Shown here: positions 27,510 through 35,958 of the stretch, in pieces
Position numbering within the stretch: the first letter of the stretch is position 1
Layout: the number at the start of each line of letters is the position of its first letter
DNA from: Bradyrhizobium canariense
GTDB taxonomy: Bacteria > Pseudomonadota > Alphaproteobacteria > Rhizobiales > Xanthobacteraceae
DNA: 64,000 nt
Direction: 5' to 3'
Assembly: GCF_018130465.1 (NCBI RefSeq)
Contig: NZ_JAFCKJ010000014.1
Location: 1 to 64,000, forward strand
Notes under the pieces: model-generated
The model's database searches: none
The model's input: only the letters and a program-made list of their open reading frames with translations
What the model was told of the DNA's origin: nothing
Program-made: the position numbers and the translations under genes

Positions 27510-28805
27510 ATGTCGAGCCGAAACCCCGATGACGACCCCGATCAGGCAAGGCGTGCCGGGCGCGCGCTGGATGCGGCCAATTTCTTCCTCGCCGACGTTC
27601 GCGACGGGCTCGGTCCCTATCTCGCCGTCTATCTCCTCACCGAGCAACGGTGGGACGAAGCGCGCATCGGCCTTGTCATGTCGATCGCGACGATCGCCGG
27701 CATCGTGGCGCAGACGCCGGCCGGAGCGCTGGTCGATGCGACGCGGTCCAAGCGGCTGGTGATGGTGATCGCCGCCATCATGGTGACGTTCGCCTCGTTG
27801 TCGCTGCCGCTGTTTCCAGGCTTCCTGGCAGTTGCGATCTCGCAAGGCATCGCGCAGGCTGCCGCCGTGGTGTTTCCGCCGGCGATCGCCGCGGTCTCGC
27901 TCGGCATCTTCGGCCATGCCGCCTTCACCCGGCGGATCGGCCGCAACGAGACATTCAATCACGCGGGCAATGCGGTCGCAGCCGGGCTCGCAGGTCTCTC
28001 CGCCTATTGGTTCGGCCCGACCGTCGTGTTCTACCTTCTCGGCGCCATGGCGGTCGCGAGCCTCGTCAGCATCCTTGCGATCCCCGCCCGCGCGATCGAT
28101 CACGATCTCGCCCGCGGGCTCGACGACGCAGACGCGAACGAGCGGCCCGAACATGCCTCCGGCCTCAGTGTACTCCTGACCTGTCGTCCCCTGCTCGTCT
28201 TCGCGATCTGTGTCCTGCTCTTTCATCTCTCCAACGCCGCGATGCTGCCGCTTGTCGGGCAAAAGCTCGCCTTGCAAGACAAGAACACGGGCACCAGCCT
28301 GATGTCGGCCTGCATCGTCGCGGCGCAATTGGTGATGGTGCCGTTCGCGATGCTGGTGGGCGCGAAGGCCGACCGCTGGGGCCACAAGCGCTTCTTCCTC
28401 GCCGCGCTCCTGATCCTGCCGCTTCGGGGAGCGCTCTATACGCTTTCGGACAATCCGTTCTGGCTGGTCGGCGTGCAGCTTCTCGACGGCGTCGGTGCCG
28501 GCATTTTTGGCGCGATCTTCCCCGTCATCGTCGCCGATCTCATGCGCAACACCGGCCGGTTCAACGTCGCGCAAGGCGCCGTCATCACCGCCCAGAGCAT
28601 TGGCGCGGCGCTGTCGACGACGCTCGCCGGCTTCGTCGTGGTTGGCGCGGGTTACAGCGCGGCGTTCCTCACGCTCGGTGTGTTGGCCGCGATCGGCGCC
28701 GCCGTCTGTTTTGTCGCGCTGCCCGAGACGCGGCAAATCACAGACGGCGATCTGCGCCCCCGGGGGAAGACAGCGGCGGCAGCTTCCGCTATCGCTGCCG
28801 AATGA
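27510..28805 (+). CDS. MFS transporter
   Basis: A 431-residue inner-membrane protein with about twelve helices of the major facilitator superfamily. The loop 2-3 motif is GALVDATRSKR, and the related loop in the second half is GAKADRWGHKR. The N-terminus (1-20) is charged and cytoplasmic. The ArsB-like gene follows 25 bp downstream on the same strand, suggesting a joint transcript. The substrate is not evident; the GIFGHAAFTRRIGRNETFNH segment is characteristic of an uncharacterised proteobacterial branch. Confidence 0.85.
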   Translation: MSSRNPDDDPDQARRAGRALDAANFFLADVRDGLGPYLAVYLLTEQRWDEARIGLVMSIATIAGIVAQTPAGALVDATRSKRLVMVIAAIMVTFASLSLPLFPGFLAVAISQGIAQAAAVVFPPAIAAVSLGIFGHAAFTRRIGRNETFNHAGNAVAAGLAGLSAYWFGPTVVFYLLGAMAVASLVSILAIPARAIDHDLARGLDDADANERPEHASGLSVLLTCRPLLVFAICVLLFHLSNAAMLPLVGQKLALQDKNTGTSLMSACIVAAQLVMVPFAMLVGAKADRWGHKRFFLAALLILPLRGALYTLSDNPFWLVGVQLLDGVGAGIFGAIFPVIVADLMRNTGRFNVAQGAVITAQSIGAALSTTLAGFVVVGAGYSAAFLTLGVLAAIGAAVCFVALPETRQITDGDLRPRGKTAAAASAIAAE

Positions 28806-28830
28806 AGCCTTTCCATTTCGAGGACTGACC

Positions 28831-30081
28831 GTGCCGTCTGACGCCATCTGGGCCTGGAGCATCATCGTCGCCGCGACCGCAGGCGTCATCATCCGGCCCT
28901 TTCGCCTGCCGGAGGCGATCTGGGCCGTCATCGGCGCCGGCGCGCTGGTGTTGCTCGGCTTGCTGCCGTGGCGGGATGCGTTGACGGGCATCGAGAAAGG
29001 CGTCGATGTCTATCTCTTCCTGATCGGCATGATGCTGATCGCCGAGCTGGCGCGGCTCGAGGGCCTGTTCGACTACCTCGCAGCGCTTGCCGTGGAATAT
29101 GCCGGCGGCTCGCCGCAGCGGCTGTTCCTGCTGATCTACATCGTCGGCACGCTCGTCACCGTCCTGCTTTCGAACGACGCCACCGCGATCGTGCTGACGC
29201 CCGCGGTCTATGCCGCGACGCGCGCGGCCGGCGCCAAGCCGCTGCCTTATTTGTTCGTCTGCGCCTTCATCGCCAACGCCGCCAGCTTCGTGCTGCCGAT
29301 CTCCAACCCGGCCAATCTCGTCGTGTTCGGGGCGCACATGCCTGCGCTCACCGAATGGCTGCGCCTGTTCGCCCTGCCCTCGGCGGCCTCGATCCTGCTG
29401 ACCTATGTCGTGCTGCGCCTGACCCAGCACCGCCCCCTGAAGGAAGAGACGATCGCGCGCAACGTGCCGCATCCAAAGCTCGGCCGCGGCGGCAAGCTCA
29501 CCGCAATCGGCATCGTGGCGATCGGCGTCGTGCTGGTCACGGCCTCCGCGCTGGACAAGCAATTGGGCCTGCCGACCTTCGTCTGCGGCGTGGTGACCGC
29601 CGCGATCGTGCTGCTGGTCAGCCGGCAATCGCCGCTGCCGGTGCTGCACGGCGTCTCCTGGAGCGTGCTGCCGCTGGTCGGCGGGCTGTTCGTGATGGTG
29701 GAAGCGCTGATCAAGACCGGCGTGATCGGGCAGCTCAGCGCGCTGCTGCATGAAGCCGTCGGGCAATCCGTGACGAAGGCGGCCTGGAGCGTCGGCATCG
29801 CCACCGCGATCGCCGACAACATCGCCAACAATCTGCCCGTCGGTCTCGTCGCAGGCTCGGTCGCCGCCAGCGATCATTTGCCGGCGCCGGTCGTCAGCGC
29901 CATCCTGATCGGCGTCGATCTCGGGCCCAATCTGTCGGTGACCGGTTCGCTCGCCACCATCCTGTGGCTGGTGGCGCTGCGGCGGGAGAAGATCGAAGTC
30001 GGTGCCTGGCCGTTCCTCAAGCTCGGACTGCTGGTGACGCCGCCCGCCCTGATCGCGGCGCTTGCGGCCGCGATCAGGTAA
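28831..30081 (+). CDS. ArsB/NhaD-type anion transporter
   Basis: A 416-residue protein with about eleven membrane helices, of the ArsB/CitM ion-transporter superfamily. The re-entrant motifs VLLSNDATAIVLTPAVYA and ISNPANLVVFGAHMP are visible, and the C-terminal half repeats a related pattern (ATAIADNIANNLPVGL, LGPNLSVTGSLA). I start at GTG 28831 behind GAGG. No arsR, arsC or arsH is nearby, so arsenite export is family expectation, not supported by context. It is likely co-transcribed with the MFS gene before it. Confidence 0.83.
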   Translation: MPSDAIWAWSIIVAATAGVIIRPFRLPEAIWAVIGAGALVLLGLLPWRDALTGIEKGVDVYLFLIGMMLIAELARLEGLFDYLAALAVEYAGGSPQRLFLLIYIVGTLVTVLLSNDATAIVLTPAVYAATRAAGAKPLPYLFVCAFIANAASFVLPISNPANLVVFGAHMPALTEWLRLFALPSAASILLTYVVLRLTQHRPLKEETIARNVPHPKLGRGGKLTAIGIVAIGVVLVTASALDKQLGLPTFVCGVVTAAIVLLVSRQSPLPVLHGVSWSVLPLVGGLFVMVEALIKTGVIGQLSALLHEAVGQSVTKAAWSVGIATAIADNIANNLPVGLVAGSVAASDHLPAPVVSAILIGVDLGPNLSVTGSLATILWLVALRREKIEVGAWPFLKLGLLVTPPALIAALAAAIR

Positions 30082-30179
30082 TCACGCGCAGTTTGCGGCG
30101 CATCAATGTCGCCGCTGAAGCCGGGCCTATACTTGGACTTGTCGCGCAGCCTGATACCGCGCGGGAAGGAAGGTTCATC

Positions 30180-30416
30180 ATGCAGATTCAATCAAAAGCG
30201 CTGCCGCAGAGCTTTTCCCTGCGTCGCGAAATCCAGAGCTTCATCGCGCCCGCTGAAGGCCAAGGGGAGACATCCCATCCCCTGCTTGTCGTCTCCGTCG
30301 TGGTGCTGCTGACCCTGTTCGCCATCGTGCAGATCGACCTGCACAGTGCCCAGCTTCAGGCGATCGGCCTGCTCAGTCATGGCAGCGGGATCGATCCCGT
30401 CTTCCTGAGCCCGTAG
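30180..30416 (+). CDS. Small single-pass membrane protein (78 aa)
   Basis: A 78-residue protein with one hydrophobic helix (LLVVSVVVLLTLFAIVQIDL, about 35-54) after a basic N-terminus. GGAAGG sits seven bases before ATG 30180. No family recognised. It follows the ArsB-like gene by 98 bp and is closed by a strong hairpin, so it may be the last gene of that transcript. Confidence 0.7.
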   Translation: MQIQSKALPQSFSLRREIQSFIAPAEGQGETSHPLLVVSVVVLLTLFAIVQIDLHSAQLQAIGLLSHGSGIDPVFLSP

Positions 30417-30425
30417 CAGGAGAAG

Positions 30426-30456
30426 CCCGATCGCGGCCACGACGGCCGCGACCGGG
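30426..30456. terminator. Terminator-like hairpin between convergent genes
   Basis: A 13-bp stem with one mismatch (CCCGATCGCGGCC / GGCCGCGACCGGG) and a 5-nt loop, centred between the small membrane protein and the convergent MFS gene. Confidence 0.7.
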
Positions 30457-30466
30457 TCACGCATCG

Positions 30467-31831
30467 TCAATCGTTCTCGTAGCCGTAGACTTCCGGCAGG
30501 ATGAAGATTGCGGCGAGCAATCCGATCAGCGGGAAGATCGCGACCATCAGCGTGGCATTCGCCTGCCCGATCGCAGCGAACACCGTCGGGAACAGGAAGA
30601 TCGCCAGGAACGACGGCAGCTTCACGAACATGTAGGCGAAGCCGCTGGCGGTGCCGCGATATTTCGGCTTGGCGACCATGGTCGGGATCGTCATGCAGTT
30701 CGACGCGTCCCAATAATGGCCCCACAGCATCGCGGCGGCCGCGAACGGCAGCAGGATCTTGTTGTCGGTGTAGAGCGCGAAGGCCGCGACCAGCAGCGAG
30801 ACAAGCACGATCGAGAAGCCCGCGATCGAGATGCCGCGATGGCCGATCTTCGGCGTCAGCAGCGGACCGACCCAGCCCGACACGGCGGCGAAGGAGAACA
30901 GCGCCATCGTCACCAGATTGATGCCGAGCACGCTCGACACGCCGACCATGACAAAGAGCACCGGCAGGTAGAACGCGAAGGTCGAGAACTCGCTGGCTTG
31001 CGCGAAGCAGGCGATCCAGCCGTAGATCGTGGCGCGCCAGCGGATCGGATCCTTCCTGAGGTCGGCAAGGAAGGCGCGGGTGGAGACCTTGGGCACCTCC
31101 ACGTCATGGTCCGGCAGCATGGCGAGATCGTCGTTGAACATCTCGCGCGCAACCTGCTTGGCTTCGCGATAGCGGCCCTTCTGCACCAGCCACACCGCCG
31201 TCTCCGGCACGTCGTGCCGCATGACCAGGATGATCAGCGCCGGCAGCGCGCCAAGGCCGAGCGTCACCCGCCACAGCGTCTCGTGGTTGATGTCGAGCAG
31301 CAGGAAGATCACGATGACGCCGATGGTCAGGACCTCACCGACCGCGAACATGAACTGCCAGCGGTTGCCCATGACCTCGCGCTCACCCTTGGCCATGGAT
31401 TCCATGATGTAGGTGTAGCCGGTCGAGATGTCCGAACCGAGCGGAATGCCGAGCAGGAAGCGGATCACGACGAGCCAGAACACATTGGGCACGAAGGCCT
31501 GCGCCAGCGCCAGCACGATGAACAGCACCATCGTGGACAGGAACATGATGCGGCGGCCGATCTTGTCGGAGAGCCAGCCGCCGAGCAGCGCACCGATCAG
31601 GGCGCCGCCCTGCGTACCGGCGGCGGCCAGACCCAGCATCAGCGGATCGGGATTGAACTGCTCCTTGATGAAGATCAGCACGAAGGCGATCGAATAGAGG
31701 TCCCAGGCTTCGACCAGGATCGAGGCCATCATCAGCCAGCCGACCTTGTTGCCCTTGGGACTGTAGTTCGTGATGAGGTAGCGGACCGCGGCTTCGCTCG
31801 CGGTCGGTTGTGGCATCGCCATCGTTGACAT
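30467..31831 (-). CDS. MFS metabolite:H+ symporter
   Basis: A 454-residue twelve-helix transporter of the metabolite:H+ symporter branch. Loop 2-3 motif GGWLSDKIGRR, then RFLLGIPLGSDISTGYTYIM, then the central loop DVPETAVWLVQKGRYREAKQ. AGGAGAGG precedes the start. It lies 25 bp downstream of a GntR regulator gene on the same strand and opposite a sugar-acid catabolic operon, so a sugar acid is the probable substrate by context. Confidence 0.88.
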   Translation of the reverse strand: MSTMAMPQPTASEAAVRYLITNYSPKGNKVGWLMMASILVEAWDLYSIAFVLIFIKEQFNPDPLMLGLAAAGTQGGALIGALLGGWLSDKIGRRIMFLSTMVLFIVLALAQAFVPNVFWLVVIRFLLGIPLGSDISTGYTYIMESMAKGEREVMGNRWQFMFAVGEVLTIGVIVIFLLLDINHETLWRVTLGLGALPALIILVMRHDVPETAVWLVQKGRYREAKQVAREMFNDDLAMLPDHDVEVPKVSTRAFLADLRKDPIRWRATIYGWIACFAQASEFSTFAFYLPVLFVMVGVSSVLGINLVTMALFSFAAVSGWVGPLLTPKIGHRGISIAGFSIVLVSLLVAAFALYTDNKILLPFAAAAMLWGHYWDASNCMTIPTMVAKPKYRGTASGFAYMFVKLPSFLAIFLFPTVFAAIGQANATLMVAIFPLIGLLAAIFILPEVYGYEND

Positions 31832-31856
31832 GTCTGGTCCTCTCCTGAAAACTCTT

Positions 31857-32621
31857 TTACGTGCCGAGCAGCGGCTCGATGCTGCAATCGAGCAGGCGCG
31901 GGTCGATCCCCACCTCCATGCCGGTGAACATCTCGCCCATGTAGTCGATCAATGCATCGCTCGCCTTGACCGCGTCCTCGACGCGGCGGCTGGCGACCGC
32001 AGCGAGAATGGCGAGGTGATGATCAATCGTGCCTGACAGTTCGGCCTGTCCCGGCATGAACCGGTGGTGGATATAGCCGATGCGTCGATACAGCGTGTGC
32101 AAGGGCCGCAGCGTGTGCACCAGAAACGGTTCGCCTGCCGCCTCCAGCACCAGAGCGTCGATGCGGCGGTCGATATTGTTGAACTCGTCGAGGGTCAGAG
32201 TGGCGCGGCGCTCGCGCAAGAGACGCTCGATGTGCAGCGCCTGATTGCGGTGCGAGAGGCTGGCGCGATCGGCCGCAAGCCGGATCACGAAGCGCTCCAT
32301 GTCGCGGCGCAAGGCCAGCAGCATGCGCTCGCGCGCCAGATCGATCGGCGCAATGCGCAGACCGTGGCGCGGACGGATGATGATCAATGTATCGGCGGAG
32401 AGACGATTGACGGCGTGATGAACCGGCGTGCGGCCGAAGCCGGTGATGTGCTGCAATTCCAGCATCGTCATGAACTGGCCGGGCTTGAGCTCGCAATGAA
32501 CGAGCAGCTCTTCGATCTTCTGATAGGCCAGCTCGAAGAAGTTGAGGCGGTTGCGCCGGGAGGGCTTGCCCTCGCCGTCGCCGTTCCTCACCACCTCGAG
32601 CGCGCGCTTGCGCGTTGCCAT
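31857..32621 (-). CDS. GntR/FCD-family regulator
   Basis: A 254-residue regulator. The winged HTH (about 30-100) contains MLELQHITGFGRTPVHHAVN and IIRPRHGLRIAPID. The C-terminal FCD effector domain (about 105-245) contains FNNIDRRIDALVLEAAGEPF and the metal-ligand-like HHLAILAAV. GGGAGAGGA precedes ATG 32621. It is divergent from the dehydratase operon and upstream of the MFS gene, so it likely controls both in response to a sugar acid. Confidence 0.9.
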   Translation of the reverse strand: MATRKRALEVVRNGDGEGKPSRRNRLNFFELAYQKIEELLVHCELKPGQFMTMLELQHITGFGRTPVHHAVNRLSADTLIIIRPRHGLRIAPIDLARERMLLALRRDMERFVIRLAADRASLSHRNQALHIERLLRERRATLTLDEFNNIDRRIDALVLEAAGEPFLVHTLRPLHTLYRRIGYIHHRFMPGQAELSGTIDHHLAILAAVASRRVEDAVKASDALIDYMGEMFTGMEVGIDPRLLDCSIEPLLGT

Positions 32622-32692
32622 GTTGTCCTCTCCCCTCGGCCCGCGCCGTCGTTGCAAGGCGGCGCCTTATTGGTGATATCCTTAAAACATGT

Positions 32693-32706
32693 TGTGATAT
32701 ATTACA
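32693..32706. promoter_or_regulatory. Candidate GntR operator
   Basis: TGTGATATATTACA, a 14-bp near-perfect palindrome (one mismatch) in the divergent promoter between the GntR and dehydratase genes. A second GTGATAT lies upstream at about 32673, so tandem half-sites are possible. Size and AT-rich core fit FadR-subfamily operators. Confidence 0.55.
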
Positions 32707-32802
32707 AGCAGGCGTAAGACTTCGCATGTGCCCGCACCATGTTGCGGTGCGGAATGACAACAAGACGGCGCTGCGCGCGCCTGCGATGGGAGGAGTATTG
32801 CC

Positions 32803-34002
32803 GTGAAGATCACGTCGATCGAAACGCTGCGCACCGAAGAATTCTCCAACGTCATCTGGGTGCGCGTCCACACCGACACCGGCATGATCGGACTCGGCGA
32901 AACCTTCTACGGCGCCGGCGCAGTCGAGGCGCAGATCCACGACACCTTTGCCGGCCGCCTGCTCGGCCGCAATCCGCTGCACATCGAGGCGATTCACCGC
33001 GACATGCTGAACCTGCCGATGGCGCAGTCGTCCACCGGCGTCGAATATCGCGCGGCCTCGGCGATCGACATCGCGCTGTGGGACCTGTTCGGCAAGGTTT
33101 GCAATCAGCCGGTGCACCAGATGCTCGGCGGCCTCTGCCGCGACAAGCAGCGCATCTACAACACCTGCGCCGGCACCCAATATGTCCGCTCGACCAATAT
33201 CAGCCCGGTCGCCAACTGGAATCTCGGTGGTTCCAAGAGTCCTTACGAGGACCTCGACGGCTTCATGAACCACGCCGACGCGCTTGCCGAGAATCTGCTG
33301 GAGAGCGGCATCTCCGCCATGAAGATCTGGCCATTCGATCCGGCGGCACAGGAGAACAAGGGTCTCTACATCTCCGCCGCGCAGATGAAGCAGGCGATCG
33401 AGCCGTTCGAGAAGATCCGGAAAGCCGTCGGCGACAAGATGGAGATCATGGTCGAGCTTCATTCGCTCTGGAACCTGCCGACCGCAAAACAGATCGCGCG
33501 CGCGCTCGAGCCCTACAAGCCGACCTGGTACGAAGACCCGATCCGGATGAACTCGCCGCAGGCGCTGGCCGAATACGCCCGCTGCACCGACGTCTGGGTC
33601 TGCGCCAGCGAGACGCTGGGCTCGCGCTTCCCCTACAAGGACATGCTCGACCGCGACGCCATGCATGTGGTGATGGCGGATCTGTGCTGGACCGGCGGCC
33701 TCACCGAGGGGCGCAAGATCGCGGCGATGGCCGAGACCTATCACCGGCCCTTCGCACCGCACGACTGCATCGGCCCGATCGGCTTCATCGCCGCCATCCA
33801 CATGTCGTTCAGCCAGCCCAACACGCTGATCCAGGAATCGGTGCGCGCCTTCTACAAGGGCTGGTACAATGAGCTCGTCACCACCATGCCCACGATCAAG
33901 GACGGTTTTGTCTATCCGATGGAAGGCCCCGGCCTCGGCGTCGACCTTCTGCCCGCCGTATTCGACCGCTCCGATCTGACCGTGCGCCGTTCCAACGTCT
34001 GA
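32803..34002 (+). CDS. Enolase-superfamily sugar-acid dehydratase
   Basis: A 399-residue enzyme of the mandelate racemase/muconate lactonizing group. The N-terminal capping domain (about 1-125) is followed by a TIM barrel with metal-ligand segments VELHSLWNLP, WYEDPIRMN and ASETLGSR, and the general-acid His in APHDCIGPIG. The GTG start at 32803 has GGGAGGAG eight bases upstream. Context with an SDR and an idonate-type dehydrogenase points to dehydration of an aldonic acid to a 2-keto-3-deoxy acid. Exact substrate undetermined. Confidence 0.88.
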   Translation: MKITSIETLRTEEFSNVIWVRVHTDTGMIGLGETFYGAGAVEAQIHDTFAGRLLGRNPLHIEAIHRDMLNLPMAQSSTGVEYRAASAIDIALWDLFGKVCNQPVHQMLGGLCRDKQRIYNTCAGTQYVRSTNISPVANWNLGGSKSPYEDLDGFMNHADALAENLLESGISAMKIWPFDPAAQENKGLYISAAQMKQAIEPFEKIRKAVGDKMEIMVELHSLWNLPTAKQIARALEPYKPTWYEDPIRMNSPQALAEYARCTDVWVCASETLGSRFPYKDMLDRDAMHVVMADLCWTGGLTEGRKIAAMAETYHRPFAPHDCIGPIGFIAAIHMSFSQPNTLIQESVRAFYKGWYNELVTTMPTIKDGFVYPMEGPGLGVDLLPAVFDRSDLTVRRSNV

Positions 34003-34014
34003 GGATATTTTGAG

Positions 34015-34782
34015 ATGAGCACCGCCCTGTTCGACCTTTCCGGCCGCACCGCGCTCGTGACCGGCTCCTCCCGCGGCCTCGGCCGCGCCATTGCCGAGGG
34101 CATGGCCAAGGCCGGCGCCAGGCTGATCATCAACGGCGTCGATCCCAAGCGTGTCGAGCAGGCCGTCGCCGAGTTTCGCGCCGCCGGCCACCAGGCCGAA
34201 GGCGCCGCCTTCAACGTTACCGACGAGCCGGCGATCGTCGCCGCCTTCAACGACTTCGACAGACAAGGCATCGCGGTCGACATTCTCGTCAACAATGCCG
34301 GCATCCAGCACCGCAAGCCGCTGGTGGAGTTCACCACTGACGAGTGGCGCAAGGTGATCGAGACCAACCTCACCAGCGCCTTCGTGATCGGCCGCGAGGC
34401 GGCCAAGCGCATGATCCCGCGCAAGCACGGCAAGATCATCAATATCGGCTCGCTCGGCAGCGAGCTCGCGCGGCCCACGATTGCGCCCTACACCGCCGCC
34501 AAGGGCGGCATCAAGAACCTGACCCGCTCGATGGCGGTGGAATGGGCCCAGCACGGTATCCAGGCCAACGCGATCGGCCCCGGCTATATGCTGACCGACA
34601 TGAACGAGGCGCTGGTCAACAACACCGACTTCAACAACTGGCTGATGGGCCGCGTTCCCTCCAAGCGCTGGGGCCGACCGGACGAGCTGGTGGGCGCCGC
34701 GATCTTCCTGGCGTCGGATGCCTCGACCTATGTCAACGGCCAGATCATCTATATCGATGGCGGCATGATCGCTGCGATGTGA
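34015..34782 (+). CDS. SDR, gluconate 5-dehydrogenase-like
   Basis: A 255-residue classical short-chain dehydrogenase. Cofactor motif TGSSRGLGRAIAEG, NNAGIQ, catalytic Ser (NIGSLGSE), Tyr-x3-Lys in APYTAAKGG, and the C-terminal SDASTYVNGQIIYIDGG. Sequence style fits 5-keto-gluconate reductase/gluconate 5-dehydrogenase (IdnO-like). It is second in an operon with 12 bp before it and 26 bp after it. The substrate is inferred from the operon. Confidence 0.9.
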   Translation: MSTALFDLSGRTALVTGSSRGLGRAIAEGMAKAGARLIINGVDPKRVEQAVAEFRAAGHQAEGAAFNVTDEPAIVAAFNDFDRQGIAVDILVNNAGIQHRKPLVEFTTDEWRKVIETNLTSAFVIGREAAKRMIPRKHGKIINIGSLGSELARPTIAPYTAAKGGIKNLTRSMAVEWAQHGIQANAIGPGYMLTDMNEALVNNTDFNNWLMGRVPSKRWGRPDELVGAAIFLASDASTYVNGQIIYIDGGMIAAM

Positions 34783-34808
34783 GCCGCGAAACGCTGAGGG
34801 AGCCAATC

Positions 34809-35840
34809 ATGCGCGCCGTCGTCATTCACGCACCGAAAGATCTGCGGATCGACAGCTATCCGGATGCAACGCCCGGTCCGGGTGAAGTTCGCGTCAAAAT
34901 CGCGAACGGCGGCATCTGCGGGTCCGATCTGCACTACTATCATCACGGCGGCTTCGGCGTCGTGCGCATCCAGCAGCCGATGGCGCTGGGCCACGAGATC
35001 GCCGGCGTGGTCGCAGCCGTCGGTGACGGCGTCACGAATGTGAAGCCGGGCACCCGCATCGCGGTCAATCCGAGCAAGCCGTGCGGCCAGTGCCTGCATT
35101 GCCAGGAAGGCATGCGCAACCAGTGCCTCGACATGCGCTTCCTCGGCAGCGCGATGCGCTTTCCCCATGTGCAGGGCGGTTTTCGCGAATTCGTCACGGT
35201 CGATGCGGCGCAAGCCGTTCCGATCGCCGACAAGCTGTCGCTGGCGGAAGCCGCGGTCGCCGAGCCGCTCGCGGTGTGCCTGCATGCCGGCAAGCAGGCC
35301 GGCCCCCTGCTCGGCAAGCGCGTGCTGATCACCGGCTGCGGCCCGATCGGCGCGCTCATGATTCTGGTCTCGCGCTTCGGCGGCGCGGCCGAGATCGTGG
35401 TCACCGATGTCGCGGAGGCGCCGCTTGCGGTCGCCAAAAAGCTCGGCGCCACTCACGCCATCAATGTCGCGGCCGACGCCACGGCGCTCGATCCCTGGCG
35501 CACCGGCAAGGGCGTGTTCGACACGCTGTTCGAGGCCTCCGGCAACCAGGCCGCACTCCGCACCGCACTCGACGTGCTCAGGCCCGGTGCCACGCTGGTG
35601 CAGCTCGGCCTCGGCGGCGAGATGACGCTGCCGATCAACTCCATCGTCGCCAAGGAATTGCAGCTGCGCGGCACCTTCCGCTTCGATCCCGAATTCGAGC
35701 TCGCGGTGCGGCTGATGGGCGAAGGCCTGATCGACGTGAAGCCGCTGATCACGGCGACCATGCCGTTCGAGAACGCGGTCGCGGCGTTCGAGCTCGCCAG
35801 CGACCGCTCGCAGTCGATGAAGGTGCAGCTGACGTTCTGA
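34809..35840 (+). CDS. idnD: L-idonate 5-dehydrogenase-like zinc dehydrogenase
   Basis: A 343-residue medium-chain zinc dehydrogenase. Catalytic zinc: C in GGICGSDLHYYHHGG, GHEIAG. Structural zinc: CGQCLHCQEGMRNQC. The nucleotide site is LITGCGPIGALMI. The YHHGGFG segment is typical of L-idonate 5-dehydrogenase, which oxidises L-idonate to 5-keto-gluconate, a step that pairs with the preceding SDR. It is last in the operon, followed by repeat R3. A related polyol dehydrogenase is the alternative. Confidence 0.85.
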   Translation: MRAVVIHAPKDLRIDSYPDATPGPGEVRVKIANGGICGSDLHYYHHGGFGVVRIQQPMALGHEIAGVVAAVGDGVTNVKPGTRIAVNPSKPCGQCLHCQEGMRNQCLDMRFLGSAMRFPHVQGGFREFVTVDAAQAVPIADKLSLAEAAVAEPLAVCLHAGKQAGPLLGKRVLITGCGPIGALMILVSRFGGAAEIVVTDVAEAPLAVAKKLGATHAINVAADATALDPWRTGKGVFDTLFEASGNQAALRTALDVLRPGATLVQLGLGGEMTLPINSIVAKELQLRGTFRFDPEFELAVRLMGEGLIDVKPLITATMPFENAVAAFELASDRSQSMKVQLTF

Positions 35841-35853
35841 GCGATGAGCGCCG

Positions 35854-35958
35854 CTAGAGCTTTTTCGGTTCTGATTGAATCAGAACCGAAGCTCTAGATT
35901 CTTGTCTTGACGCGTTTCCTTCACGCGAACCGGTATCCACTTCGCTCGAAAACGCTCT
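35854..35958. repeat. Dispersed element R3, copy a, with hairpin
   Basis: Two parts. A long hairpin at 35854-35897 (outer CTAGAGC / GCTCTAG, inner 11-bp stem CGGTTCTGATT around one base). Then the R3 core at 35905-35958, read on the minus strand as AGAGCGTTTTCGAGCGAAGT and so on. The core is about 90 percent identical to 44723-44776. It lies between convergent genes and overlaps the last codon of the DUF3280-like gene, giving its TAG stop. Confidence 0.9.

Noticed and set aside
28831-30081. Arsenic resistance operon
   Set aside because: Only the ArsB-like transporter is present; arsR, arsC and arsH are absent, and the ArsR-type gene at 49591-50010 is an SRPBCC-paired regulator far away.
32023-34806. 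A 927-codon minus-strand frame across the dehydratase and SDR genes
   Set aside because: The plus-strand genes have clear active-site motifs and ribosome sites; the antisense frame has none.
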